Shown: piece after piece, positions 36,151-48,497 of the stretch
Layout of the letters: each line of letters begins with the position of its first letter
How positions within the stretch are numbered: the stretch's first letter is position 1
NCBI GenBank assembly: GCA_032433765.1
Contig: JAVIAB010000046.1
Location: 59,465,482 to 59,529,481 of the forward strand
Direction: 5' to 3'
DNA from: Megaustenia siamemsis
Taxonomy: Eukaryota > Mollusca > Gastropoda > Stylommatophora > Ariophantidae
DNA length: 64,000 nt
The notes under the pieces: generated by a model
What the model was told of the DNA's origin: nothing
The model's input: the letters and a program-made list of their open reading frames with translations, nothing else
Database searches by the model: none
Position numbers and translations under genes: made by a program

Positions 36151-36480
36151 TGGTTGAGCCTTCCCTTGTAATTGTTCTGTATAGCGATTCTCCTGGTCTG
36201 CCATGTTTTCTTTTACCAGATGGTTTCCACCTGAATGCCTGACAGGGAAGACTTTCTTCATTCTCAGCACATGACCGATGTATTTCCATCACCTTCTTAT
36301 AAAGCTCAACACGTATTCTTGTTTTGATTCCTCTCTTGTCTGTACATTTGACAATGTTTTCTTTCCAGCTTATGTTTGACATCCTACGTGGACATTTGTT
36401 TTCAAAGACATTTAATTTCTTATCTAAAGTCTGGGTGGACTTCCAACTATCACATCCATATGTTACCGTATAATCTAATA
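36089..36480 (-). pseudogene. LINE C-terminal fragment, source of the 53-bp repeat
   Basis: The minus-strand frame encodes DYTVTYGCDSWKSTQTLDKK, LNVFENKCPRRMSNISW, then FRWKPSGKRKHGRPGESLYR and MELRNKQELQELAADRQPWN. These are the YGCxSW block, the NKCxRR block and the GKRKxGRP basic block of non-LTR ORF2 C-termini. The reading is open for 97 codons (36089-36382); the part before that is in another frame. The 5' end is lost at the CTAATCTAAT-rich sequence near 36480. Confidence 0.85.
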
Positions 36481-37040
36481 CATCTAATCTAATTAATTAG
36501 CATCTAATCTAATCTCATCTAATTACTGTTCGTTGTGCAACATGATAAGTAATAGACAGTTATTCCTTGTCAAATAATAAATAGTATTAAATGCTGATGT
36601 TGAAATCGCTCTGCTTAGATTGCTACACAATCAGCCCTTGTAACTCGACTCTCAGAAATGAGTTTTCTTTGGGTAGGGGTGGGCAGGATCACCTAAAGGT
36701 CATTAATGTTCTACTATTGTGTGCATGTTGCATGTCAACTTAGTCATCTTAAAACTGTTGATGTCTTGTCGCTTGTTATCTGGTGAGCGGCTTGCCTGGA
36801 GCTTGTTCGTGACGCAGCTTCAGAATGTCAACAAATCGGCTTGTACGATAGACAATGCCTATCCTGAGAGGCTTACTTGGGTGCGGCAGCAGTTACCTAA
36901 CGTAAGCTAACACGTAGCTTTTGTATAGAGAGGGGGTTGGTGCGGCAGCAGTTACCTAACGTAAGTTAACACGTAGCTTTTGTATAGAGAGGGGGGAGGG
37001 TGCGACAAGGTTAGCTTGGAAGTGGTAGAAGGTGTGTGCA
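36481..37040. other. Unique spacer with a short two-copy duplication
   Basis: It holds CTAATCTAAT-like sequence at 36470-36530 and a two-copy tandem duplication of about 60 bp at about 36886-37005 (GCGGCAGCAGTTACCTAACG, then CACGTAGCTTTTGTATAGAG). A 63-codon open frame (36719-36910) is not recognised. Confidence 0.6.
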
Positions 37041-37044
37041 ACTT

Positions 37045-38642
37045 GTTAGGACGGGCTTCACTGCTGCTGTGTGCAAGATGTTAGGACGGGCCTCTCTCTG
37101 TAGCTGTGAGCAAGATGTTAGGAGGGGCCTCTCTCTGTAGCTGTGTGCAAGATGTTAGGAGGGGCCTCTCTGTAGCTGTGAGCAAGATGTTAGGAGGGGC
37201 CTCTCTCTGTAGCTGTGAGCAAGATGTAGGAGGGGCCTCTCTCTGTAGCTGTGTGCAAGATGTTAGGAGGGGCCTCTCTGTAGCTGTGAGCAAGATGTTA
37301 GGAGGGGCTTCCATGCTGCTGTGTGCAAGATGTTAGGAGGGGCTTCACTGCTGATGTGTGGAAGATGTTAGGAGGGGCCTCTCTGTAGCTGTGAGCAAGA
37401 TGTTAGGAGGGGCTTCCATGCTGCTGTGTGCAAGATGTTAGGAGGGACTTCACTGCTGCTGTGTGAAAGATGTTAGGAGAGGCTTCACTGCTGCTGAGTG
37501 GAAGATGTTAGGAGAGGCTTCACTGCTGCTGTGTGCAAGATGTTAGGAGGGGCCTCTCTGTAGCTGTGAGCAAGATGTTAGGAGGGGCTTCCATGCTGCT
37601 GTGTGCAAGATGTTAGGAGGGACTTCACTGCTGCTGTGTGGAAGATGTTAGGAGAGGCTTCACTGCTGCTGTGTGGAAGATGTTAGGAGAGGCTTCACTG
37701 CTGCTGTGTGCAAGATGTTAGGAGGGGCTTCACTGCTGCTGTGTGGAAGATGTTAGGAGGGGCTTCACTGCTGCTGTCTGGAAGATGTTAGGAGGGCTTC
37801 ACTGCTGCTGTGTGGAAGATGTTAGGAGGGGCTTCACTGTTGCTGTGTGCAATATGTTAGGAGGGGCTTCACTGCTGCTGTATGCAGGATGTTAGGAGGG
37901 GCTTCACTGTTGCTGTGTGCAAGATGTTAGGAGAGGCTTCACTGCTGCTGTGTGCAAGATGTTAGGAGGGGCTTCACTGTTGCTGTGTGCAAGATGTTAG
38001 GAGGGGCTTCACTGCTGCTGTGTGCAGGATGTTAGGAGTGGCCTCGCTGTAGCTGTGTGCAAGATGTTAGGAGGGGCTTCACTGCTGCTGTGTGCAAGAT
38101 GTTAAGAGGGGCTTCACTGTTGCTGTGTGCAAGATGTTAGGAGGAGCCTCGCTGCAGCTGTGTGCAAAATGTTAGGAGGGACTTCACTGCTGCTGTGTGC
38201 AAGATGTTAGGAGGAGCCTCGCTGCAACTGTGTGCAAGATGTTAGGAGGAGCCTCGCTGCTGCTGTATGCAAGATGTTAGGAGGGGCTCCGCTGCTGCTG
38301 TATGCAATATGTCAGGAGGGGCTTCACTGCTGCTGTGTGCAAGATGTTAGGAGGGGCTTCACTGCTGCTGTATGCAAGATGTTAGGAGGGGCTCCGCTGC
38401 TGCTGTATGCAATATGTCAGGAGGGGCTTCACTGCTGCTGTGTGCAAGATGTTAGGAGGGGCTTCACTGCTGCTGTATGCAAGATGTTAGGAGGGGCTCC
38501 GCTGCTGCTGTATGCAATATGTCAGGAGGGCTTCACTGCTGCTGTATGCAAGATGTTAGGAGGGGCTTCACTGCTGTTGTGTGCAAGATGTTAGGAGGGG
38601 CTTCACTGCTGATGTGTGCAAGATGTTAGGAGGGGCTTCACT
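37045..38642. repeat. 35-bp minisatellite, about 45 copies
   Basis: Units are tagged by AAGATGTTAGGAGGGGCTTC and ACTGCTGCTGTGTGC, with subfamilies CCTCTCTGTAGCTGTGAG, CCTCGCTGCAGCTG and CTCCGCTGCTGCTGTATG clustered in different parts. The purine/pyrimidine skew is strong. A 105-bp super-unit with CAATATGTCAGGAGGGG recurs near 38305, 38410 and 38514. Confidence 0.97.
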
Positions 38643-38647
38643 GCAGT

Positions 38648-38760
38648 TGAATAGAATAAGATGAATATATTGAAAATGGCTGCAGCACATATAAGTTGAA
38701 TATATTGAAAATGGCTGCAGCACATGCAAGTTGAATATATTGAGGAGAATACACAAGATA
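38648..38760. repeat. 35-bp tandem repeat, 3 copies
   Basis: Copies of TTGAATATATTGAAAATGGC plus TGCAGCACAT lie just outside the 35-bp minisatellite but are unrelated in sequence. The 180 bp after it holds nothing recognised before the exon 1 acceptor. Confidence 0.85.
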
Positions 38761-38945
38761 CACTTGGAGAGGGCTTCATGTTAACAGTACAAAATAAACC
38801 TAGATATACTTTAGTATCTACACTATAGTTTCATGCAGGGCATTTTGTGTGTAATGCATTCTAATATTTGTAGTTGACATTATTGCCATGTTAACAATGA
38901 ACTGCCTGTCCCTAGTTTACCTGTTTTACTTTATTTTTGTTTCAG

Positions 38946-39360
38946 AATTATCTTTGCTGACTGCCCAGACAGACAGTGAGAAGAGAAGCCATATAAGTAT
39001 CTAACTCTTGGATAATGCTGGCAACAAGTTCCCAGCGATGACTTCAAGTACTGTCTGCATGTTCGGTGTGTTTCATGAGATGTTTATGCACTTCCTCAGC
39101 CGCAACATCATCACAGAAGCCTTTCTTTAGTGTACTACAATACACTGCTGCGTGGTGTGAATTCAGCTTCAGTGTAAGCTAATTCTCTTTGACATTTTGA
39201 TGAAGCAGAAGTGCTCCATCTTGTGAGTGTGCCAGTCATGGGTTTAGCTTGTTGAGCTCTTCCTTGTGACTGTGCCCTTTATCAGCCTCCAGAATGTCCT
39301 TGCTGCAGTGGCAGAAGTTGAGCCCCACAGAGTTCCACCAGCTCCAGGAGTACACATCAT
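38946..39360 (+). CDS. DGKB: Type I diacylglycerol kinase, exon 1 (5'UTR plus start; coding 39294-39360)
   Basis: The coding part begins ATGTCCTTGCTGCAGTGG and encodes MSLLQWQKLSPTEFHQLQEY, then TS and one base of the next codon. The donor is TCAT|GTAAGT at 39361. The motif LSPxEFxQLQxY is the conserved N-terminus of DGK alpha/beta/gamma, and the family also starts about here. The start has A at -3. A candidate acceptor (TTTATTTTTGTTTCAG, ending 38945) would make 38946-39293 5'UTR with two short upstream ORFs; a second possible acceptor is TTTATCAG just before the start. DGK phosphorylates diacylglycerol to phosphatidic acid, switching off DAG signalling and making a new lipid signal at membranes; type I enzymes are calcium regulated. 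Invertebrates often have a single type I gene, so the symbol means co-ortholog of DGKA/B/G. The UTR boundary is uncertain; the coding exon is firm because exon 2 completes it. Confidence 0.88.
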
Positions 39361-39377
39361 GTAAGTAGGACAACTCT
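39361..39377 (+). promoter_or_regulatory. Splice donor of exon 1 and short unique stretch before the 87-bp array
   Basis: GTAAGTAGGACAACTCT follows the exon. Only 17 bp separate the exon from the first 87-bp unit, so the start of intron 1 is almost entirely array. Confidence 0.85.
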
Positions 39378-42300
39378 TCTAATTGTTCTTTCTATATGAC
39401 CTCACCACTTACCATGTGTCCTGCTAAAGTCTTGTCCATAGCCTCTTAAATAGTTGTTAATTTTTCTAATTGTTCTTTCTATATGACCTCACCACTTACC
39501 ATGTGTCCTGCTAAAGTCTTGTCCATAGCCTCTTAAATAGTTGTTAATTTTTCTAATTGTTCTTTCTATATGACCTCACCACTTACCATGAGTCCTGCTA
39601 AAGTCTTCTCCATAGGCTCTTAAATAGTTGTTAATTTTTCTAATTGTTCTTTCTATATGACCTCACCACTTACCATGTGTCCTGCTAAAGTCTTGTCCAT
39701 AGGCTCTTAAATAGTTGTTAATTTTTCTAATTGTTCTTTCTATATGACCTCACCACTTACCATGAGTCCTGCTAAAGTCTTCTCCATAGGCTCTTAAATA
39801 GTTGTTAATTTTTCTAATTGTTCTTTCTATATGACCTCACCACTTACCATGTGTCCTGCTAAAGTCTTGTCCATAGGCTCTTAAATAGTTGTTAATTTTC
39901 TAATTGTTCTTTCTATATGACCTCACCACTTACCATGAGTCCTGCTAAAGTCTTCTCCATAGGCTCTTAAATAGTTGTTAATTTTTCTAATTGTTCTTTC
40001 TATATGACCTCACCACTTACCATGTGTCCTGCTAAAGTCTTGTCCATAGGCTCTTAAATAGTTGTTAATTTTCTAATTGTTCTTTCTATATGACCTCACC
40101 ACTTACCCATGTGTCCTGCTAAAGTCTTGTCCATAGGCTCTTAAATAGTTGTTAATTTTTCTAATTGTTCTTTCTATATGACCTCACCACTTACCCATGT
40201 GTCCTGCTAAAGTCTTGTCCATAGGCTCTTAAATAGTTGTTAATTTTTCTAATTGTCTTTCTATATGACCTCACCACTTACCCATGTGTCCTGCTAAAGT
40301 CTTGTCCATAGGCTCTTAAATAGTTGTTAATTTTTCTAATTGTTCTTTCTATATGACCTCACCACTTACCCATGAGTCCTGCTAAAGTCTTGTCCATAGG
40401 CTCTTAAATAGTTGTTAATTTTTCTAATTGTTCTTTCTATATGACCTCACCACTTACCCATGTGTCCTGCTAAAGTCTTGTCCTAGGCTCTTAAATAGTT
40501 GTTAATTTTTCTAATTGTTCTTTCTATATGACCTCACCACTTACCCATGTGTCCTGCTAAAGTCTTGTCCATAGGCTCTTAAATAGTTGTTAATTTTTCT
40601 AATTGTTCTTTCTATATGACCTCACCACTTACCCATGAGTCCTGCTAAAGTCTTGTCCATAGGCTCTTAAATAGTTGTTAATTTTTCTAATTGTTCTTTC
40701 TATATGACCTCACCACTTACCCATGAGTCCTGCTAAAGTCTTGTCCATAGGCTCTTAAATAGTTGTTAATTTTTCTAATTGTTCTTTCTATATGACCTCA
40801 CCACTTACCCATGAGTCCTGCTAAAGTCTTGTCCATAGGCTCTTAAATAGTTGTTAATTTTTCTAATTGTTCTTTCTATATGACCTCACCACTTACCCAT
40901 GTGTCCTGCTAAAGTCTTGTCCATAGGCTCTTAAATAGTTGTTAATTTTTCTAATTGTTCTTTCTATATGACCTCACCACTTACCATGTGTCCTGCTAAA
41001 GTCTTGTCCATAGGCTCTTAAATAGTTGTTAATTTTTCTAATTGTTCTTTCTATATGACCTCACCACTTACCCATGAGTCCTGCTAAAGTCTTGTCCATA
41101 GGCTCTTAAATAGTTGTTAATTTTTCTAATTGTTCTTTCTATATGACCTCACCACTTACCATGTGTCCTGCTAAAGTCTTGTCCATAGGCTCTTAAATAG
41201 TTGTTAATTTTTCTAATTGTTCTTTCTATATGACCTCACCACTTACCCATGAGTCCTGCTAAAGTCTTGTCCATAGGCTCTTAAATAGTTGTTAATTTTT
41301 CTAATTGTTCTTTCTATATGACCTCACCACTTACCATGTGTCCTGCTAAAGTCTTCTCCATAGGCTCTTAAATAGTTGTTAATTTTTCTAATTGTTCTTT
41401 CTATATGACCTCACCACTTACCCATGAGTCCTGCTAAAGTCTTGTCCATAGGCTCTTAAATAGTTGTTAATTTTTCTAATTGTTCTTTCTATATGACCTC
41501 ACCACTTACCATGTGTCCTGCTAAAGTCTTCTCCATAGGCTCTTAAATAGTTGTTAATTTTTCTAATTGTTCTTTCTATATGACCTCACCACTTACCATG
41601 TGTCCTGCTAAAGTCTTCTCCATAGGCTCTTAAATAGTTGTTAATTTTTCTAATTGTTCTTTCTATATGACCTCACCACTTACCATGTGTCCTGCTAAAG
41701 TCTTGTCCATAGGCTCTTAAATAGTTGTTAATTTTTCTAATTGTTCTTTCTATATGACCTCACCACTTACCATGTGTCCTGCTAAAGTCTTGTCCATAGG
41801 CTCTTAAATAGTTGTTAATTTTTCTAATTGTTCTTTCTATATGACCTCACCACTTACCATGTGTCCTGCTAAAGTCTTGTCCATAGGCTCTTAAATAGTT
41901 GTTAATTTTTCTAATTGTTCTTTCTATATGACCTCACCACTTACCATGTGTCCTGCTAAAGTCTTGTCCATAGGCTCTTAAATAGTTGTTAATTTTTCTA
42001 ATTGTTCTTTCTATATGACCTCACCACTTACCATGTGTCCTGCTAAAGTCTTCTCCATAGGCTCTTAAATAGTTGTTAATTTTTCTAATTGTTCTTTCTA
42101 TATGACCTCACCACTTACCATGTGTCCTGCTAAAGTCTTCTCCATAGGCTCTTAAATAGTTGTTAATTTTTCTAATTGTTCTTTCTATATGACCTCACCA
42201 CTTACCATGTGTCCTGCTAAAGTCTTCTCCATAGGCTCTTAAATAGTTGTTAATTTTTCTAATTGTTCTTTCTATATGACCTCACCACTTACCATGTGTC

Positions 42301-45300
42301 CTGCTAAAGTCTTGTCCATAGGCTCTTAAATAGTTGTTAATTTTTCTAATTGTTCTTTCTATATGACCTCACCACTTACCATGTGTCCTGCTAAAGTCTT
42401 CTCCATAGGCTCTTAAATAGTTGTTAATTTTTCTAATTGTTCTTTCTATATGACCTCACCACTTACCATGTGTCCTGCTAAAGTCTTGTCCATAGGCTCT
42501 TAAATAGTTGTTAATTTTTCTAATTGTTCTTTCTATATGACCTCACCACTTACCATGAGTCCTGCTAAAGTCTTCTCCATAGGCTCTTAAATAGTTGTTA
42601 ATTTTTCTAATTGTTCTTTCTATATGACCTCACCACTTACCCATGAGTCCTGCTAAAGTCTTGTCCATAGGCTCTTAAATAGTTGTTAATTTTTCTAATT
42701 GTTCTTTCTATATGACCTCACCACTTACCATGTGTCCTGCTAAAGTCTTCTCCATAGGCTCTTAAATAGTTGTTAATTTTTCTAATTGTTCTTTCTATAT
42801 GACCTCACCACTTACCCATGAGTCCTGCTAAAGTCTTCTCCATAGGCTCTTAAATAGTTGTTAATTTTTCTAATTGTTCTTTCTATATGACCTCACCACT
42901 TACCATGTGTCCTGCTAAAGTCTTCTCCATAGGCTCTTAAATAGTTGTTAATTTTTCTAATTGTTCTTTCTATATGACCTCACCACTTACCCATGAGTCC
43001 TGCTAAAGTCTTCTCCATAGGCTCTTAAATAGTTGTTAATTTTTCTAATTGTTCTTTCTATATGACCTCACCACTTACCCATGAGTCCTGCTAAAGTCTT
43101 CTCCATAGGCTCTTAAATAGTTGTTAATTTTTCTAATTGTTCTTTCTATATGACCTCACCACTTACCCATGAGTCCTGCTAAAGTCTTCTCCATAGGCTC
43201 TTAAATAGTTGTTAATTTTTCTAATTGTTCTTTCTATATGACCTCACCACTTACCCATGAGTCCTGCTAAAGTCTTCTCCATAGGCTCTTAAATAGTTGT
43301 TAATTTTTCTAATTGTTCTTTCTATATGACCTCACCACTTACCCATGAGTCCTGCTAAAGTCTTCTCCATAGGCTCTTAAATAGTTGTTAATTTTTCTAA
43401 TTGTTCTTTCTATATGACCTCACCACTTACCCATGAGTCCTGCTAAAGTCTTCTCCATAGGCTCTTAAATAGTTGTTAATTTTTCTAATTGTTCTTTCTA
43501 TATGACCTCACCACTTACCCATGAGTCCTGCTAAAGTCTTCTCCATAGGCTCTTAAATAGTTGTTAATTTTTCTAATTGTTCTTTCTATATGACCTCACC
43601 ACTTACCATGTGTCCTGCTAAAGTCTTGTCCATAGGCTCTTAAATAGTTGTTAATTTTTCTAATTGTTCTTTCTATATGACCTCACCACTTACCATGTGT
43701 CCTGCTAAAGTCTTCTCCATAGGCTCTTAAATAGTTGTTAATTTTTCTAATTGTTCTTTCTATATGACCTCACCACTTACCCATGAGTCCTGCTAAAGTC
43801 TTGTCCATAGGCTCTTAAATAGTTGTTAATTTTTCTAATTGTTCTTTCTATATGACCTCACCACTTACCATGAGTCCTGCTAAAGTCTTGTCCATAGGCT
43901 CTTAAATAGTTGTTAATTTTTCTAATTGTTCTTTCTATATGACCTCACCACTTACCATGTGTCCTGCTAAAGTCTTGTCCATAGGCTCTTAAATAGTTGT
44001 TAATTTTTCTAATTGTTCTTTCTATATGACCTCACCACTTACCATGTGTCCTGCTAAAGTCTTGTCCATAGGCTCTTAAATAGTTGTTAATTTTTCTAAT
44101 TGTTCTTTCTATATGACCTCACCACTTACCATGTGTCCTGCTAAAGTCTTGTCCATAGGCTCTTAAATAGTTGTTAATTTTTCTAATTGTTCTTTCTATA
44201 TGACCTCACCACTTACCATGTGTCCTGCTAAAGTCTTGTCCATAGGCTCTTAAATAGTTGTTAATTTTTCTAATTGTTCTTTCTATATGACCTCACCACT
44301 TACCATGTGTCCTGCTAAAGTCTTGTCCATAGGCTCTTAAATAGTTGTTAATTTTTCTAATTGTTCTTTCTATATGACCTCACCACTTACCATGTGTCCT
44401 GCTAAAGTCTTGTCCATAGGCTCTTAAATAGTTGTTAATTTTTCTAATTGTTCTTTCTATATGACCTCACCACTTACCATGTGTCCTGCTAAAGTCTTGT
44501 CCATAGGCTCTTAAATAGTTGTTAATTTTTCTAATTGTTCTTTCTATATGACCTCACCACTTACCCATGAGTCCTGCTAAAGTCTTCTCCATAGGCTCTT
44601 AAATAGTTGTTAATTTTTCTAATTGTTCTTTCTATATGACCTCACCACTTACCATGAGTCCTGCTAAAGTCTTCTCCATAGGCTCTTAAATAGTTGTTAA
44701 TTTTCTAATTGTTCTTTCTATATGACCTCACCACTTACCCATGAGTCCTGCTAAAGTCTTCTCCATAGGCTCTTAAATAGTTGTTAATTTTTCTAATTGT
44801 TCTTTCTATATGACCTCACCACTTACCCATGAGTCCTGCTAAAGTCTTCTCCATAGGCTCTTAAATAGTTGTTAATTTTTCTAATTGTTCTTTCTATATG
44901 ACCTCACCACTTACCATGTGTCCTGCTAAAGTCTTGTCCATAGGCTCTTAAATAGTTGTTAATTTTTCTAATTGTTCTTTCTATATGACCTCACCACTTA
45001 CCATGTGTCCTGCTAAAGTCTTCTCCATAGGCTCTTAAATAGTTGTTAATTTTTCTAATTGTTCTTTCTATATGACCTCACCACTTACCCATGAGTCCTG
45101 CTAAAGTCTTGTCCATAGGCTCTTAAATAGTTGTTAATTTTTCTAATTGTTCTTTCTATATGACCTCACCACTTACCCATGAGTCCTGCTAAAGTCTTGT
45201 CCATAGGCTCTTAAATAGTTGTTAATTTTTCTAATTGTTCTTTCTATATGACCTCACCACTTACCATGTGTCCTGCTAAAGTCTTGTCCATAGGCTCTTA

Positions 45301-47064
45301 AATAGTTGTTAATTTTTCTAATTGTTCTTTCTATATGACCTCACCACTTACCATGTGTCCTGCTAAAGTCTTGTCCATAGGCTCTTAAATAGTTGTTAAT
45401 TTTTCTAATTGTTCTTTCTATATGACCTCACCACTTACCATGTGTCCTGCTAAAGTCTTGTCCATAGGCTCTTAAATAGTTGTTAATTTTTCTAATTGTT
45501 CTTTCTATATGACCTCACCACTTACCATGTGTCCTGCTAAAGTCTTGTCCATAGGCTCTTAAATAGTTGTTAATTTTTCTAATTGTTCTTTCTATATGAC
45601 CTCACCACTTACCATGTGTCCTGCTAAAGTCTTGTCCATAGGCTCTTAAATAGTTGTTAATTTTTCTAATTGTTCTTCTATATGACCTCACCACTTACCA
45701 TGTGTCCTGCTAAAGTCTTGTCCATAGGCTCTTAAATAGTTGTTAATTTTTCTAATTGTTCTTTCTATATGACCTCACCACTTACCATGTGTCCTGCTAA
45801 AGTCTTGTCCATAGGCTCTTAAATAGTTGTTAATTTTTCTAATTGTTCTTTCTATATGACCTCACCACTTACCATGTGTCCTGCTAAAGTCTTGTCCATA
45901 GGCTCTTAAATAGTTGTTAATTTTTCTAATTGTTCTTTCTATATGACCTCACCACTTACCATGTGTCCTGCTAAAGTCTTGTCCATAGGCTCTTAAATAG
46001 TTGTTAATTTTTCTAATTGTTCTTTCTATATGACCTCACCACTTACCATGTGTCCTGCTAAAGTCTTGTCCATAGGCTCTTAAATAGTTGTTAATTTTTC
46101 TAATTGTTCTTTCTATATGACCTCACCACTTACCATGTGTCCTGCTAAAGTCTTGTCCATAGGCTCTTAAATAGTTGTTAATTTTCTAATTGTTCTTTCT
46201 ATATGACCTCACCACTTACCATGTGTCCTGCTAAAGTCTTGTCCATAGGCTCTTAAATAGTTGTTAATTTTTCTAATTGTTCTTTCTATATGACCTCACC
46301 ACTTACCATGTGTCCTGCTAAAGTCTTGTCCATAGGCTCTTAAATAGTTGTTAATTTTTCTAATTGTTCTTTCTATATGACCTCACCACTTACCATGTGT
46401 CCTGCTAAAGTCTTGTCCATAGGCTCTTAAATAGTTGTTAATTTTTTCTAATTGTTCTTTCTATATGACCTCACCACTTACCATGTGTCCTGCTAAAGTC
46501 TTGTCCATAGGCTCTTAAATAGTTGTTAATTTTTCTAATTGTTCTTTCTATATGACCTCACCACTTACCATGTGTCCTGCTAAAGTCTTGTCCATAGGCT
46601 CTTAAATAGTTGTTAATTTTTCTAATTGTTCTTTCTATATGACCTCACCACTTACCATGTGTCCTGCTAAAGTCTTGTCCATAGGCTCTTAAATAGTTGT
46701 TAATTTTTCTAATTGTTCTTTCTATATGACCTCACCACTTACCATGTGTCCTGCTAAAGTCTTGTCCATAGGCTCTTAAATAGTTGTTAATTTTTCTAAT
46801 TGTTCTTTCTATATGACCTCACCACTTACCATGTGTCCTGCTAAAGTCTTCTCCATAGGCTCTTAAATAGTTGTTAATTTTTCTAATTGTTCTTTCTATA
46901 TGACCTCACCACTTACCATGTGTCCTGCTAAAGTCTTCTCCATAGGCTCTTAAATAGTTGTTAATTTTTCTAATTGTTCTTTCTATATGACCTCACCACT
47001 TACCATGTGTCCTGCTAAAGTCTTCTCCATAGGCTCTTAAATAGTTGTTAATTTTTCTAATTGT
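39378..47064. repeat. 87-bp satellite-like array in intron 1, about 88 copies
   Basis: Units of 87 bp (88 with an extra C) are tagged by TCTAATTGTTCTTTCTATAT, GACCTCACCACTTACCATG and CTCTTAAATAGTTGTTAATT. Three two-state markers vary along the array: CTTACCATG/CTTACCCATG, GTGTCC/GAGTCC and CTTGTCC/CTTCTCC, often in long runs of one combination (for example CCC-GAG-CTC from about 43000 to 43560). Very low divergence between units points to recent expansion or active homogenisation. On the minus strand every unit contains GGTAAGTGGT, an ideal splice-donor word. The right end stops inside a unit at a LINE. Confidence 0.98.
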
Positions 47065-47065
47065 T

Positions 47066-48000
47066 AGACAGACACTCCTATAGATGACCATGTCCTTCCA
47101 CAATTCTCTGTCCACAGTGCATCATATCAGTTCTATTGTTCACTGTTTTTGACACCAGGCTATCTAGTATCTTTATCATTGTCGTCCTCAATCTCTCTTT
47201 TCCTGTATTTTGCCAGTTGTAACCAAGTATTACAACCTTCCTTTTCTCATGGTGTGCCCGGAAAATGTTGATTGTCTCTTTCTGATGTTTTTTAGGAGCT
47301 CCCTTTTTGTGTTGGCCTCTGAGAATGTCCTCATTGGTCTTTTTAGCTGCCCAGGGAACTTTCAACATTCTTCTGAGAAATCCCATCTTTATGGCCTCTA
47401 ATTGTCTTTTATTTTTTGTCTACTGTCCATGATTCACTTCAATAGGTTAGAATTGGCTCTATATAGCAACGAGAAACTCTCTTTCTCACTTCTATTGACA
47501 TAGGTTTGTTACATAAGACATTTTTCATTTTCTGAAATGCTATTTTAGGCTGAGCTATTCAAATTTTTTATTTCTGTGGTGCATCTCCCATCTGATGTTA
47601 TTATTGTGCCCAAGTATTTCAAACGCTGCACTTGTGTCAGATTTGTCCTTTTTATTTTTTATGCTGCATGATGGTGATGATTGTTTCTTCGATATAACCA
47701 TTACTTCTGTTTTCTTACTATTCAGACTGAGACCTTTCTTGTTGCTTTCTTTTACTATTATGTCTATCATTTCTTGTAGTTAATTTTCTGTCTCTGATAT
47801 TAAGACTGTGTCATCCGCATATTACAAATTGTTTATGTTGTGGCCGTTGACTTCAATTTCTTTTTTGTCTACTATTGATCTCAAATATTTTCGCTGTATA
47901 GTGAAAACCAATCCGGAACAGAACACAGCCTTGTCTGACTTCTTGCTTTATGTATTGGAACTGTCCTGTATAGGCAATCAGACAGTAATAAATCATGTAA
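47066..48000 (-). pseudogene. LINE-E copy, minus strand, in intron 1 of the kinase gene
   Basis: Minus-strand pieces in coding order: VRQGCVL (RT motif B, about 47930), VNGHNINNL, then YADDTVLISETEN (motif C, about 47790-47825) with nearby CAA-to-TAA stops. Next come LQEMIDIIVKESNKKGLSLN and SKKTEVMVISKKQSSPSCSI (47555-47770), a broken YLG region, and MGFLRRMLKVPWAAKKTNE through to LDSLVSKTVNNRTDMMHCGQ (47078-47386). The order matches an ORF2 from the RT palm to the C-terminus, with several stops and frameshifts. It is related to 20540-21310. The sequence further right to about 48390 may include more of the element, but I cannot read it. Confidence 0.87.
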
Positions 48001-48390
48001 TCTTTTGTAATACATTCACAGAATTACACAAATCCAGTAGCATCCTGATGCCTGAAAGTATCTCCCACTATCACTTTAGACAACGGTTTTTGAAATGTGT
48101 GAAAATTATCATTTTGACTGATGAAATATTGGCCTAGAAGTAGTCGACAGATGCCTCAATCAGTTCATGGTACTTGGCATTTATGGAGTTTTCCTGAAAG
48201 ATAATCAGGTGGTTACGTGGTTACTTAATGAACAACTGGATAAATGTTGACAAGAGGAAGGAGAAGAATGGCAATGCTTTGAACAGTTGTTGAGATATCC
48301 CCATTTCTGTTTCTTTTGGAAAGTTCTGTTTTACATTTTGTAGAACTAAGTTAGGTCAAGGTGAATAACTTGTCAAATTATTCATAAGTT
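48001..48390. other. Intronic sequence, nothing firm
   Basis: AT-rich sequence that may be decayed LINE-E 5' sequence. No open frame or signal can be supported. Confidence 0.45.
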
Positions 48391-48497
48391 TGTGTCATTT
48401 GATAGTGATAGTATGTTGTGTAATTTGATAGTGATTGTATGTTGTGTAATTTGATACTGATTGTATGTTGTGTAATTTGATAGTGATTGTATGTTGT
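48391..48497. repeat. 26-bp minisatellite, left stub, about 4 copies
   Basis: Units GTGTAATTTGATAGTGATTG plus TATGTT are the start of the array that continues after the SINE at 48837. Confidence 0.95.
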
